Positions 27,707 through 36,399 of a DNA stretch of 64,000 nucleotides are shown piece after piece (position 1 is the stretch's first letter; each line of letters begins with the position of its first letter). The position numbers were made by a program, and so were the translations under genes. This DNA comes from Arthrobacter sp. P2b. GTDB taxonomy: Bacteria > Actinomycetota > Actinomycetes > Actinomycetales > Micrococcaceae. Location: NCBI RefSeq assembly GCF_900168295.1, contig NZ_FVZL01000012.1:38475-102474 (forward strand), read 5' to 3'. The notes under the pieces are model-generated. The model saw only the letters and a list, made by a program, of their open reading frames with translations, ran no database searches and was not told where the DNA came from.

Positions 27707-27869
27707 TGCTACCTCTGTGGTCGGTGGGAAACGGCGCTTCCCTGGTACCCTTCAGTAATATTTATCCAATCAGACATTTGGCAAACTTTGGGCAAATCGC
27801 CGTAGCCGATGTGGAAAAAAATGAAAGAACTGCGCTTTTGAGGGCCGGATTCGGGAAAGCGCCGGTATT

Positions 27870-28355
27870 TCAGCCGAGAGCCCTTTCGATGGCGTCGATG
27901 ACCTCAGCCGAGTCCGGCTCCACAGTGGGCGCGAACCGGTCCACTACCTGCCCGTCGCGGCTGACCAGGAACTTTTCGAAGTTCCATTTCACCAGCCCCG
28001 GCAGCAGCCCGCTCTTGAACTTGGTGAGCTCGGCGTAGAGCGGATGCTGGCCCTTGCCCCGCACATCCGACTTCACCGTCAGCGGGAAGCTGACGCCGAA
28101 GTTGCGCTGGCAGAACTCAGCGATCTCGCTGTCGCTTCCGGGCTCCTGCCCCGCGAACTGGTTGCAGGGCACACCCAGGATCTCGAAGCCGCGGTCGCGG
28201 AATTTTCCGTAGAGCGTCTCCAGGCCGGTGTACTGCGGGGTGAAGCCGCAGTTGGAGGCCACGTTGACCACCATCACCACTTTGCCCCTGAATCTGCCGA
28301 AGTCGGTTTCGGTTCCGTCATTGAGGGTCAGCGGGACCCGGTACAGCTGTGCCAA
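27870..28355 (-). CDS. Glutathione peroxidase family protein
   Basis: A protein of about 161 aa that reduces hydroperoxides, probably with thioredoxin or mycothiol since this lineage lacks glutathione (family knowledge). The active-site motif VVNVASNCGFTPQY has Cys rather than selenocysteine, LGVPCNQFAGQEPG supplies the catalytic Gln and VKWNFEKFLV the Trp/Asn. No ATG fits. The TTG at 28355 has TGAGGA 8 nt upstream and gives normal family length. This start lies inside the M23 gene, overlapping its last 38 nt in another frame, so translation is probably coupled. Confidence 0.9.
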   Translation of the reverse strand: MAQLYRVPLTLNDGTETDFGRFRGKVVMVVNVASNCGFTPQYTGLETLYGKFRDRGFEILGVPCNQFAGQEPGSDSEIAEFCQRNFGVSFPLTVKSDVRGKGQHPLYAELTKFKSGLLPGLVKWNFEKFLVSRDGQVVDRFAPTVEPDSAEVIDAIERALG

Positions 28356-30000
28356 TGGTTGCGTCCTCAGGTAGTTGTCCACACGGGTAATTCGTTGCCA
28401 ACCACTCAAGGTACTGTTCCGGACTGAGAGTTTCCTGGGCAATTCTTCTGGCTTCGGCGTCCGGCACCGGGGCTTGGCCCCCCGTCGTCCCGGCATCGGC
28501 TACTGTCCCGGCCGCCGGGCAGGTTTCCGGCACTGCCGGTTCCCCTGGTGCAGCGGGCGTGGCCGATGGCTGTGTGGCCGTAGGTGCCGGCGAGGGCGAC
28601 GGCGTCGGCTGGGTCGTTGAAGGTGTCGGCGTCGGCTCAGTCGGCGTAGGAGTAGGCGTCGGCGTCGGTTGAGTCGGGGTAGGTGTTGGCGACTGCTCAG
28701 TCGGCGACGGCGACGGCCCGGTCGGCGACGGCGACGGCCCGGTCGGCGACGGCGACGGCCCAGTCGGGGTAGGTGACGGCCCGGTCGGCGACGGCGACGG
28801 CCCGGTCGGCGACGGCGACGGCCCAGTCGGGGTAGGTGACGGCCCGGTCGGCGACGGCGACGGCTCACTCGGGGTAGGTGACGGCCCGGTCGGCGACGGC
28901 GACGGCTCACTCGGGGTAGGTGACGGCCCGGTCGGCGACGGTGACGGTGACGGTGACGGCTCACTCGGGGTAGGTGACGGCCCGGTGGGCGAAGGTGACG
29001 GCGAAGGCGCCGGTGCCGGTGCGGCAATCGAGGGAGGCGGTGCTGGCGGTGCCGTCGGCGACGACGCGGGAGCCGTCGTCGCCGACGTCTTTGCCCCGAC
29101 ACCTCGCAGCAGCGGCACAACGCCGTGCTTGTCCGGGATGGTCCAACTGGTTGGGGTGTCAGACGGCGAGCCTGCACCTGGCGCGTACGACGTTTGCCCA
29201 GGTCCGGATCCCACGAGGGCACGGAGCGGAATCAGGCCCCAGTTGAGGGGGCTGGTGTGCGTGCCGTCCAGGATGGTCTCAAAGTGCAGATGGCACCCGG
29301 TAGACCAGCCGGTGCTGCCCACGCGGGCGATGACCTGTCCCACGTGCACCGTGTCCCCGCTGCGGACCGCGACGGACTCGAGATGGTTGTACGTGGTGAT
29401 CAGGCCGTTGCCATGGTCAATCTCCACGCGGTTGCCGCCGCCCCAGGGATGCCACCCGGCGGCACGGACCACGCCGGAGTCAGCAGCGTAAACCCGCGTT
29501 CCGCAGGGAGCGGCATAGTCCTGGCCCAGGTGGAATTCTCCCGGTTCACCCGTCAGCGGGCTCACACGGAACCCGTAGGGCGAGCTGGCGTTCAGCAGCT
29601 CCAGGGGTGCCATCAGGTAACCCGCCGGCGGCCTGCCAATTCCGTTGAGCCCCACTGACGCGGTAAGTGCCCATTCCGGACGGGAACTGCTGACGAGCGT
29701 CCGCGGGAAGGACACAGCAATGTGGGAGTCCGTGAGTACGGCGGGAGCCAGTCCCCCGGGCTTCGGGTTGAACGAAGATGAAAGCCCGACATCATAGGAG
29801 GGCCACTGTGGTGCAGTGCCGGAGGCCACCGCGCTGCCCGAGACACCGCCGGCCTGGGTGCTGGACGCCTCGAGCACCTGGGATTCCAGGGGACCGCCGG
29901 ACACATTCAGTGCGCCGATGGATACCGCCAGCGCGCCGGTAACTGCCAGCGCCCGCGCCGCGGCAACACCGCGACGCCTGGCGCGCCTGTTCTTGGCCAT
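28318..30000 (-). CDS. Secreted M23 family metallopeptidase with Pro/Ser/Thr repeat region
   Basis: A protein of about 560 aa. A basic N-terminus and hydrophobic segment (residues 12-36) form a signal or anchor. The LytM/M23 domain follows: HLGQDYAAPCGTRVYAADSG supplies the first His/Asp zinc ligands and TGCHLHFETI the HxH motif; it cleaves peptidoglycan cross-links. Next is a stretch of about 150 residues of SPSPTGPSPTPSEP-type repeats, likely a wall-spanning linker, and a short C-terminal segment (TLSPEQYLEWLATNYPCGQL). The ATG at 30000 follows AGGA closely; longer starts exist. Overlaps gpx at its 3' end and is divergent from the DUF2236 gene. Confidence 0.87.
   Translation of the reverse strand: MAKNRRARRRGVAAARALAVTGALAVSIGALNVSGGPLESQVLEASSTQAGGVSGSAVASGTAPQWPSYDVGLSSSFNPKPGGLAPAVLTDSHIAVSFPRTLVSSSRPEWALTASVGLNGIGRPPAGYLMAPLELLNASSPYGFRVSPLTGEPGEFHLGQDYAAPCGTRVYAADSGVVRAAGWHPWGGGNRVEIDHGNGLITTYNHLESVAVRSGDTVHVGQVIARVGSTGWSTGCHLHFETILDGTHTSPLNWGLIPLRALVGSGPGQTSYAPGAGSPSDTPTSWTIPDKHGVVPLLRGVGAKTSATTAPASSPTAPPAPPPSIAAPAPAPSPSPSPTGPSPTPSEPSPSPSPSPTGPSPTPSEPSPSPTGPSPTPSEPSPSPTGPSPTPTGPSPSPTGPSPSPTGPSPTPTGPSPSPTGPSPSPTGPSPSPTEQSPTPTPTQPTPTPTPTPTEPTPTPSTTQPTPSPSPAPTATQPSATPAAPGEPAVPETCPAAGTVADAGTTGGQAPVPDAEARRIAQETLSPEQYLEWLATNYPCGQLPEDATIGTAVPGPADPQ
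28620..29010. repeat. Tandem repeat region inside the M23 gene
   Basis: The plus strand shows runs of GGTCGGCGACGGCGACGGCC and related units (GGGGTAGGTGACGGC, TCACTCGGGGTAGGTGACGG), encoding SPSPTGPSPTPSEP repeats on the minus strand. Blocks of about 36-60 bp are nearly identical, so the array may vary in length between strains. Confidence 0.85.
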
Positions 30001-30186
30001 TCCTGAATGCTTGCCCAATTTGACCCCAAAAATTTGGCCACCCGCACTCTGTCTTGACGGGTAAGTTCTATCTGAACATATGGGCGTAACCATGGGAAAA
30101 CCCTTGGGCCGAAGTTTGTGGATATTTGGGGGACGCAACTGCCTGCGCACCGGCCCATAGGACAGGGGCATGGGCGACAATGGGCT

Positions 30187-31110
30187 ATGCGCAGTCTCCT
30201 CCGGAAATGGCAGGACGAACTCAAGAAGACCTTTACGGGCAAGGCCGATGCGCCACCGGACTGGGCGTTGCGGCTGGAAGAAGGGGATGACCCTGGCTAC
30301 CACCTGCCCGGCTCTGCGGTCTGGGCCGTGCACGGTTCAATGTCCCCCATCGTGGCGGGAATCCGGACGCTGCTGATGCAGTCACTCCATCCAGGCGCCC
30401 TGGCCGGAGTCCATGAACACTCGAATTTCCGCGAAGACCCGTTGGGCCGGCTGGCCAACACCATCCGCTGGATCTTCACCGTCACGTACGGCTCGAAAGG
30501 GGCGGCTGAGGAGGCCTCCCGCATGGTCCGCCGGCTGCACGAGCCGGTCCAAGGAAATTACAGCGACAATCAGGGAGCGATGCGCAGCTACAGCGCCAAT
30601 GACCCCGAACTTGCCAGCTGGATCCACATCGCCTTTACGGACGCTTTTCTCACGGCCCACAAAATTTGGGGCGGCGCCATTCCCGGCGGACCGGACGCTT
30701 ACGTCAGGGAGTGGGCGCAGGCGGGCAGGCTGATGGGCGTGCCCCAACCGCCGCTCACCGAGGCGGAGATGCGCCGCCAGCTGGACCGCTGGTATGAAAA
30801 CGGGGACTTGCGCGTGGACGGGCGGGTGGCGGAAACCGTGGAGTTCATCCGCAACGCGCCACTGCATCCCTTGCTGCGGCCCGGCTACCGGATCCTGTTC
30901 GCGGGAGCCGTGTACAGCCTTGAGCCGAGGTACAGGCAGATGCTCGGACTGGATGTTCCACGGCTGGGCCCGTTCCCGCTGCCGGTGAAGTTGGCCACAA
31001 AAGCCGTTCTCGGCGTCGTCCGCCTTGCCCTCGGCCCACGGGGACCCAGCGAACTGGCCGCCCGGGCCCGGCTGCGGCGCCTGGGCGTTCCAGTGGCAGA
31101 CGAGGGATAA
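30187..31110 (+). CDS. Oxygenase MpaB family protein (DUF2236)
   Basis: A 307-aa protein. SAVWAVHGSMSPIVAGIRTLLMQSLHPGALAGVHEHSNFREDPLGRL is the family N-terminus with its conserved His; RWIFTVTYGS and ASWIHIAFTDAFL follow. The family includes rubber oxygenase (Lcp)-like b-type heme proteins and MpaB; most bacterial members have no known substrate. The ATG at 30187 gives a typical N-terminus but a weak Shine-Dalgarno; the GTG at 30118 would add 23 residues. Divergent from the M23 gene. Confidence 0.87.
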   Translation: MRSLLRKWQDELKKTFTGKADAPPDWALRLEEGDDPGYHLPGSAVWAVHGSMSPIVAGIRTLLMQSLHPGALAGVHEHSNFREDPLGRLANTIRWIFTVTYGSKGAAEEASRMVRRLHEPVQGNYSDNQGAMRSYSANDPELASWIHIAFTDAFLTAHKIWGGAIPGGPDAYVREWAQAGRLMGVPQPPLTEAEMRRQLDRWYENGDLRVDGRVAETVEFIRNAPLHPLLRPGYRILFAGAVYSLEPRYRQMLGLDVPRLGPFPLPVKLATKAVLGVVRLALGPRGPSELAARARLRRLGVPVADEG

Positions 31111-31166
31111 CCCTTGCCCCAGGAACGGTGTGGACATAGCCAGGATCCGGCAGCGGCTGCAAATGC

Positions 31167-31202
31167 AAGAACCCGGCCCCAACGATGTGGGACCGGGTTC
31201 TT
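31167..31202 (-). terminator. Terminator of tRNA-Ser
   Basis: AAGAACCCGG (31167-31176) pairs with CCGGGTTCTT (31193-31202). It lies just past the 3' end of the tRNA gene. It could also serve the plus-strand DUF2236 gene. Confidence 0.75.
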
Positions 31203-31208
31203 AACCGG

Positions 31209-31293
31209 CGGAGAATGGGGGATTTGAACCCCCGAGGGCGTTAACCCAACACGCGTTCCAGGCGTGCGCCATAGGCCGCTAGGCGAATTCTCC
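31209..31293 (-). tRNA. tRNA-Ser(GGA)
   Basis: An 85-nt class II tRNA. The acceptor arms GGAGAAT (5' end at 31293) and ATTCTCC pair fully. The anticodon stem CACGC/GCGTG encloses CTGGAAC, giving anticodon GGA (codon UCC). A long variable arm (GGGTTAACGCCC), the T arm GGGGGTTCAAATCCCCC and discriminator G follow. CCA is not encoded. Confidence 0.97.
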
Positions 31294-31617
31294 AGCTGCT
31301 TCTGAATCAAAAGCAGATACTAGAGTACCTGATGTTTCGCGCATCGCCCAATCGGCCGTTTACGCGCCGTTTTCGAATCCGCGGCGCCCGGTTTCAGCCG
31401 GACCTTCCTGCGGCTTAACGCCGAAATGGACGCCCCCAACGCGCCCATTCCATTGGTACCCCGTTGAGCTGCCGGGTCCGGCCCCGTTCAGCCAGGCCAC
31501 ACAGCTCACAATCTGGAGATTGCCCCAATCGGTGTACATACCCATGATCGTGGGTGGCGAAGGGATTGGCAATGGAAAACAGGGGAATCCCCTTATGCTT
31601 CGGGCACGATAGAAAGC
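31294..31617. other. Gene-free stretch between tRNA-Ser and the CutA/YqfO-like gene
   Basis: 324 bp without a convincing gene. On the minus strand just upstream of the tRNA, TAGTAT (about 31311-31316) is a candidate -10 for it. GGGGAATCCCC near 31583-31593 is a small palindrome close to the start of the next gene. A 61-codon minus-strand frame (31360-31545) has no Shine-Dalgarno and was not accepted. Confidence 0.5.
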
Positions 31618-31941
31618 ATGACGGAGCTGCACGCCCTGGTGGCCTACACCCCTGCTACCCACACGGACCTGGTCCTGAAGGCCATCGGTGACGCAGGGGC
31701 AGGCAGGATTGGCAACTACTCCCACTGTTCCTTCGTCTCACCCGGCACGGGCACCTTCACTCCGCGGGATGGCGCCGAGCCGTTCGTTGGGCAGGTGGGC
31801 AGGAGCGAAAAGGTGGCGGAGGACCGGATCGAGTGCGTGGTCGAGGAGCCCCTTCTGGCCGCCGTCGTTGCCGCCTTGCGCGCCGCCCATCCTTATGAAG
31901 AGCCGGCTTTTATGAGCTGGCAGGTGCAGGGCTGGCGCTGA
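31618..31941 (+). CDS. YqfO/CutA-fold conserved protein
   Basis: A 107-aa protein resembling the ferredoxin-like inserted domain of NIF3/YqfO proteins (DUF34). HALVAYTPATHTDLVLKAIGDAGAGRIGNYSHCSFVSPGTGTFTP followed by PFVGQVGRSEKVAEDRIECVV and AALRAAHPYEEPAFMSW is the signature; HPYEEPA is nearly invariant. The metal-centre halves of NIF3 are absent, so it is the free-standing form. It may bind a small molecule or metal; the function is not established. It lies just upstream of the 4.5S RNA. Confidence 0.87.
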   Translation: MTELHALVAYTPATHTDLVLKAIGDAGAGRIGNYSHCSFVSPGTGTFTPRDGAEPFVGQVGRSEKVAEDRIECVVEEPLLAAVVAALRAAHPYEEPAFMSWQVQGWR

Positions 31942-31989
31942 CGGACAGCCGATTCGAGTCGGACCGGATGTTCGGGTAAAGTATCTGAC

Positions 31990-32078
31990 GGCCCCTCATG
32001 TGGCGTCATCCTGTTGAACTCCCCCAGGACCGGAAGGTAGCAAGGGTAGGCGGGCTCTGGCGGGTGCATGGGGGGTCT
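31990..32078 (+). ncRNA. ffs: Signal recognition particle RNA (4.5S, small type)
   Basis: The apical domain-IV core CAGGACCGGAAGGTAGCAAG is present with the invariant GGAAG tetraloop and the asymmetric internal loop that binds Ffh. The ends GGCCCCTCATG and CATGGGGGGTC pair, forming the long hairpin. It sits directly upstream of dnaX, the usual actinobacterial location. Ends are estimated from pairing. Confidence 0.93.
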
Positions 32079-32134
32079 TTACTATTCCCCCACAGGGCGG
32101 CAGGATGTCAGCCCGGATTGGTAGGGTTTTCTCT

Positions 32135-35100
32135 GTGACAGTTACTACCGCCCTGTACCGCAGATACCGTCCCGACTCGTTCGCAGACGTCATCGGGCAG
32201 GAGCACGTCACCGGGCCGCTGATGACGGCTTTGCGGAAAAACCGCGTCAACCACGCCTACCTCTTTTCCGGTCCCAGGGGCTGCGGTAAAACCACGTCGG
32301 CCCGCATCCTGGCACGCTGCCTGAACTGCGCCGAAGGCCCTACCGACACCCCTTGCGGCACGTGCCCAAGCTGCGTCGAACTTGCCCGTGGCGGGTCAGG
32401 ATCGCTGGACGTCATCGAGATCGATGCCGCCAGCCACGGTGGCGTGGACGATGCCCGTGATCTCCGTGAACGGGCCACGTACGCCCCCGTCCGGGACCGC
32501 TACAAGATCTTCATCATCGATGAAGCCCACATGGTGACGTCCGCCGGGTTCAACGCCCTGCTGAAGATCGTTGAAGAACCCCCGGAACACATCAAGTTCA
32601 TCTTCGCCACCACCGAGCCGGACAAGGTCATCGGGACCATCCGCTCCCGCACCCACCATTACCCCTTCCGCCTGGTTCCGCCCGAGCCCCTGATGGCCTA
32701 CCTGGAACTGCTCTGCAACCAGGAAAACGTCCCGGTGGCTCCCGGCGTGCTGTCGCTGGTCATCCGCGCCGGCGGAGGGTCCGTCCGCGACTCGCTCTCC
32801 GTGCTGGACCAGCTCATGGCAGGCGCCGGTCCCAACGGCCTGGACTACGAGCTCGCCGTCGCACTGCTCGGCTACACCCACGCTTCGCTCCTCGATGACG
32901 TCGTTGAGGCGGTGGCTGCTTCTGATGCCGCCACCGTTTTCCGGGCGGTGGACCGGGTCATTCAAACCGGCCATGACCCCCGCCGCTTTGTCGAGGACCT
33001 GCTGGAGCGCTTCCGCGACCTGATCATTGTCCAGGCGATGCCGGAGAGCGCCCAGTCCATCCTTCGGGGAATGCCCGCGGACCAGATCGCCAGGCTGCAG
33101 AACCAGGCCCATAACCTGGGCGCCGCCGAGTTGTCGCGGGCGGCTGATGTCACCAACACGGCGCTGACCGAGATGACCGGTGCCACGTCCCCGCGGTTGC
33201 ACCTCGAGCTGCTGTGCGCCCGCATCCTGCTGCCCAGCTCGGAGCAGAACGAGCGCGGCATGGCCGCAAGGATTGACCGGGTGGAACGGCGCCTCAACTA
33301 CGCCGGGAACGACGTCGGTGCTCCCGCCGGCATGGGTGCGGCCGGCGCCGGAGCTGCTGCTCCGGCTACCGCTGCCCCCGCTCCCCAGGCGGCACGCGGA
33401 ACTGCAGCCTCCCCCGCAGGCGCTCCGCACGTGACGGCACCCGATGTTCAGGCTGCTCAGGCCGAGCCCGCTTCTCCTGCCGGAGTGCGCCCGGTTCATC
33501 CGGAACCCGCAGGGGTGCCTGCGGCCTCGCCACGGGAGGAATCACGCCAGCCTGTGACGCCGGAGCCAGCAGCCGCTGAAGCCGGCCGGGGCGTTCCCGC
33601 CCCTGGCGGCAGTGCATCGTCGGACGCTTCCGGCCGGACACCCCTGACGGCTCCCCGGGTGAGCACCAATGACTGGCCCGTGGACGAAACCTCGGCTGTC
33701 CGCCGGTCACCTGATGGCCCGTCACCTGCACGTCCGGCCCCCGAACGTTCCGTTCCTGCGCCGGTCGCTCCCCCGGTACCTGCCGCCGGAGTGGAACGTG
33801 CCGCCAACGGTCCCGCCGGCGCCCGCCCTGCCGCGGCTGCCGTCGCCGGCGGTCCAGCCAACGGCCCCGGCAATGCCCCTGCCACCAGCCCCGCCCCGGC
33901 GGCTGCCCCCGCAGCAATGGGCGACGTCGAAGTCCTGCGCCGCGCCTGGCCGGATGTCCTGCAGACCCTGTCCAAGATCAAGCGCAGCACGTGGGCCCTC
34001 GTGGAACCCAACGCGCAGGTGAGCGCCTTCGACGGAGCGGTTCTCACCCTTTCGTTCACGACGTCCGGACTGGCGGGGGCCTTCGGCCGTGCCGACCATT
34101 CGGACAACCTGCGCCAGGCGATCCACAAGACGGTGGGCATCGACTGCCAGATCAACGCGGTGGCCGGCGGCGGCGTGCAAGCGAGCTCTGAGCCAAACCC
34201 AAAAGCGCCAGTCAGCCATACAGCCCCGGCCACGTCAGCTGACGTCGCCTGGGGGCTGGTGCCCGCGCCAGCCACATCCGTGCCGGCGCCGAGATCTTCC
34301 AGTTCCCCCGCAGGCGCGGCCACACCGGCGCCAACACCTTCCGGGTCCGGGCACACTCCCAACGTCGAAAGGCGCAGCGAAGGGCCCGGCCCTGACGGCA
34401 TCCGCCAAGGTAGTGCATCCGGCAGCAGCGCGCTGCCAGGCATTGGAGGGGCAGCACCAGCCACCGGCCCCGCGCCTGCCTACCCCAAGGACGCGAACCC
34501 TGCCCGCCCGTCCCGGGAAGCAAGTGGGCGTCCGGCCGCAGGTGTGCCCTCCCAGCCCCAGGCGCTGGCCCCCGCATCAGCCGGAACCAATTCTTACCCC
34601 CCACTGGCGGGGGACTACTCGTACTCGGACGACGACTGGGGCGCGCCCCGCGACGAAGACGCTCCACCGCTGGATGAGGAACCCCCTTTGGATTGGGAGC
34701 CGTCTTCCAACCGAGGGGTAAGCCGCCCCGCTCCAGCTGCGCCGGCACCGGCTCCCCGCAGCTCCGGAAGCCAGGACAGGCAGGACCCAACCGCCGCGCC
34801 CGGAGCAGCGGCGGCGCACCGTCCCGCCGCTGCCGATGTTGCCCACGATCCTTGGGCCCGTGCCGTCGAACAGGCGCCCGGGGTGTGGGTTGTCGGGAAC
34901 GAGAGCAACGTGGGCAGGACGCCTTCCCCCGCCACTTCCGGCACAGGGGCCGGGCAGGAAGCAGCGCCCCGCTACGAACCCGCCACGGCCCAGGTGCCGC
35001 CCTCCATCCCGGTCACCACGCCCGGGGTGCCCGCGGAACCGGACTGGGGCCTTGCCTCAGCCCCTGCCTCTTCCCTTGAGGACCGGGCACAGCCGGTGGC

Positions 35101-35620
35101 ATCCGGACAATCTTTCCCGGGGCAGGCAACCCCCGTACAGGCGTCCCTTGGTTCTGCATCACCAGGCTCGGCCTCCCCAGCGCCGTCTTTCCCGGTCCCG
35201 GCAGCGCCCGAACCTGAGCGCGTCCGGGCCCCGGAGTACGCCATGGCGTCGGCTGCGCCCGCTGCCGCTCCCGTCACGGCCGCTCCGCCCCGGCCAACCC
35301 CTGCCGGTTCGCCTGTCCCCGCGGCCTCCAGGGCAAGCGCGCCTTCTCCGGTCGCAACCCCTGGGGCCGGCAGCGGAGAAACCCGGCAAAGCCTTTACCA
35401 GCGGCTGTCCAACAGTCCTGAAGCCGAGGCTGGCCGCGCCAAGGCACCTGCCCGGGCGGTTGCGGCTGCCGCCAGCTATGTCCAGGACATCCCCAGCGCT
35501 GACGATGAGACCATCGAGGAGTCCGGTGTGTTCGGGCGCGCGGCGGTGGAGCGTATTCTGGGCGGAAAGCTGATTGAGGAGCGCTCCGCCGACGGAAGCC
35601 CCCTCCCGCCCCGATACTGA
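32135..35620 (+). CDS. dnaX: DNA polymerase III subunits gamma/tau
   Basis: A clamp-loader ATPase of about 1161 aa. The N-terminal AAA+ module has Walker A GPRGCGKTTSA (about residues 46-56), a four-Cys zinc site (CLNCAEGPTDTPCGTCPSC), Walker B IIDEAHM and the SRC-like IRSRTHHYPF. Domain III follows to about residue 370. A conserved segment around EVLRRAWPDVLQTLSKIKRSTWALVEPNAQV is the tau domain. The rest is long Pro/Ala-rich linker, which explains the unusual length. The GTG at 32135 fits the family N-terminus (VTTALYRRYRPDSFADVIGQ) with AGGG upstream; the ATG at 32105 adds 10 residues. Upstream of recR as in other actinobacteria. Confidence 0.96.
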   Translation: MTVTTALYRRYRPDSFADVIGQEHVTGPLMTALRKNRVNHAYLFSGPRGCGKTTSARILARCLNCAEGPTDTPCGTCPSCVELARGGSGSLDVIEIDAASHGGVDDARDLRERATYAPVRDRYKIFIIDEAHMVTSAGFNALLKIVEEPPEHIKFIFATTEPDKVIGTIRSRTHHYPFRLVPPEPLMAYLELLCNQENVPVAPGVLSLVIRAGGGSVRDSLSVLDQLMAGAGPNGLDYELAVALLGYTHASLLDDVVEAVAASDAATVFRAVDRVIQTGHDPRRFVEDLLERFRDLIIVQAMPESAQSILRGMPADQIARLQNQAHNLGAAELSRAADVTNTALTEMTGATSPRLHLELLCARILLPSSEQNERGMAARIDRVERRLNYAGNDVGAPAGMGAAGAGAAAPATAAPAPQAARGTAASPAGAPHVTAPDVQAAQAEPASPAGVRPVHPEPAGVPAASPREESRQPVTPEPAAAEAGRGVPAPGGSASSDASGRTPLTAPRVSTNDWPVDETSAVRRSPDGPSPARPAPERSVPAPVAPPVPAAGVERAANGPAGARPAAAAVAGGPANGPGNAPATSPAPAAAPAAMGDVEVLRRAWPDVLQTLSKIKRSTWALVEPNAQVSAFDGAVLTLSFTTSGLAGAFGRADHSDNLRQAIHKTVGIDCQINAVAGGGVQASSEPNPKAPVSHTAPATSADVAWGLVPAPATSVPAPRSSSSPAGAATPAPTPSGSGHTPNVERRSEGPGPDGIRQGSASGSSALPGIGGAAPATGPAPAYPKDANPARPSREASGRPAAGVPSQPQALAPASAGTNSYPPLAGDYSYSDDDWGAPRDEDAPPLDEEPPLDWEPSSNRGVSRPAPAAPAPAPRSSGSQDRQDPTAAPGAAAAHRPAAADVAHDPWARAVEQAPGVWVVGNESNVGRTPSPATSGTGAGQEAAPRYEPATAQVPPSIPVTTPGVPAEPDWGLASAPASSLEDRAQPVASGQSFPGQATPVQASLGSASPGSASPAPSFPVPAAPEPERVRAPEYAMASAAPAAAPVTAAPPRPTPAGSPVPAASRASAPSPVATPGAGSGETRQSLYQRLSNSPEAEAGRAKAPARAVAAAASYVQDIPSADDETIEESGVFGRAAVERILGGKLIEERSADGSPLPPRY

Positions 35621-35707
35621 CCGTTACAGGCCGGCCATTGAACCGGCCGGCGTTGCTCCGGATGCCTTTGCTTTACCCGCTGTCCACTCCAAGCTAAAGA
35701 GGAAATC

Positions 35708-36307
35708 GTGTACGAAGGTGCTGTCCAGGAGCTGATAGACGAGCTCGGACGCCTTCCGGGCGTGGGACCCAAATCCGCACAGCGGCTGGCGTTCCACATC
35801 CTTGAAGCAGACCCGCAGGATATGAAACGGCTGGTGGACGCAATCACCACGGTCAAGGACCGGGTCAAATTCTGCACGGTCTGCGGCAACGTTACCGAGC
35901 AGGAGCTCTGCAACATCTGCCGTGACCCCCGCCGCGACCCCGCGGTCATCTGCGTGGTGGAGGAATCCAAGGATGTCCTGGCCGTAGAGCGCACGCGCTC
36001 GTTCCGCGGCCGGTACCACGTTTTGGGTGGAGCCATCAATCCGATCGCCGGCATTGGTCCCGAGCAGCTGCGGATCCGGGAATTGTTGACGCGGCTCAAT
36101 GACGGTGCCATCCAGGAAGTCATCATCGCCACGGATCCCAACCTTGAGGGCGAGGCGACGGCAACGTACCTGGCACGCATGCTCAAGACCATTGGCATCG
36201 CGGTCACCCGGCTCGCGTCAGGCCTCCCCGTAGGCGGAGACCTGGAGTACGCGGACGAAGTCACCCTGGGACGCGCCTTCGAAGGCCGGCGGAACGCACT
36301 GACCTGA
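35708..36307 (+). CDS. recR: Recombination mediator RecR
   Basis: A 199-aa protein of RecFOR repair, helping to load RecA at gaps. It has the N-terminal helix-hairpin-helix ([20 protein letters not shown]), a four-Cys zinc finger ([16 protein letters not shown]), the Toprim domain ([48 protein letters not shown]) and a C-terminal [27 protein letters not shown]. The GTG at 35708 follows AGAGGAAATC. It lies 87 bp after dnaX and is probably co-transcribed with it. Confidence 0.98.
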   Translation: MYEGAVQELIDELGRLPGVGPKSAQRLAFHILEADPQDMKRLVDAITTVKDRVKFCTVCGNVTEQELCNICRDPRRDPAVICVVEESKDVLAVERTRSFRGRYHVLGGAINPIAGIGPEQLRIRELLTRLNDGAIQEVIIATDPNLEGEATATYLARMLKTIGIAVTRLASGLPVGGDLEYADEVTLGRAFEGRRNALT

Positions 36308-36313
36308 CCGCCC

Positions 36314-36358
36314 CGCCCCTGCGGGCACCGGGAGGTAACCCGGCAGCGCGCAGGGGCG
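36314..36358 (+). terminator. Terminator downstream of recR
   Basis: CGCCCCTGCG (36314-36323) pairs perfectly with CGCAGGGGCG (36349-36358), with an inner ACCGGG/CCCGG pair. It begins seven bases after the recR stop and lies before the convergent membrane-protein gene. Confidence 0.8.
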
Positions 36359-36399
36359 TACTTGCCGCGGAGTTCTGCCAGCCGCGCAGCATGCGCCCG

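Noticed and set aside
28620..29010. CRISPR-like array suggested by regular repeats
   Set aside because: The repeats are in frame, encode a Pro/Ser/Thr linker and have no spacers; they are coding tandem repeats.
30001..30186. Possible c-di-AMP (ydaO-type) riboswitch upstream of the M23 peptidase
   Set aside because: Such riboswitches often precede actinobacterial wall hydrolases, but I could not find the conserved core here.
31360..31545. 61-codon minus-strand frame in the gap after tRNA-Ser
   Set aside because: No Shine-Dalgarno, mixed codon use and no recognisable family; kept only as a note in the gap entry.
32135..35620. Programmed frameshift in dnaX to make gamma
   Set aside because: No A-rich slippery heptamer followed by a hairpin was seen in this GC-rich gene.
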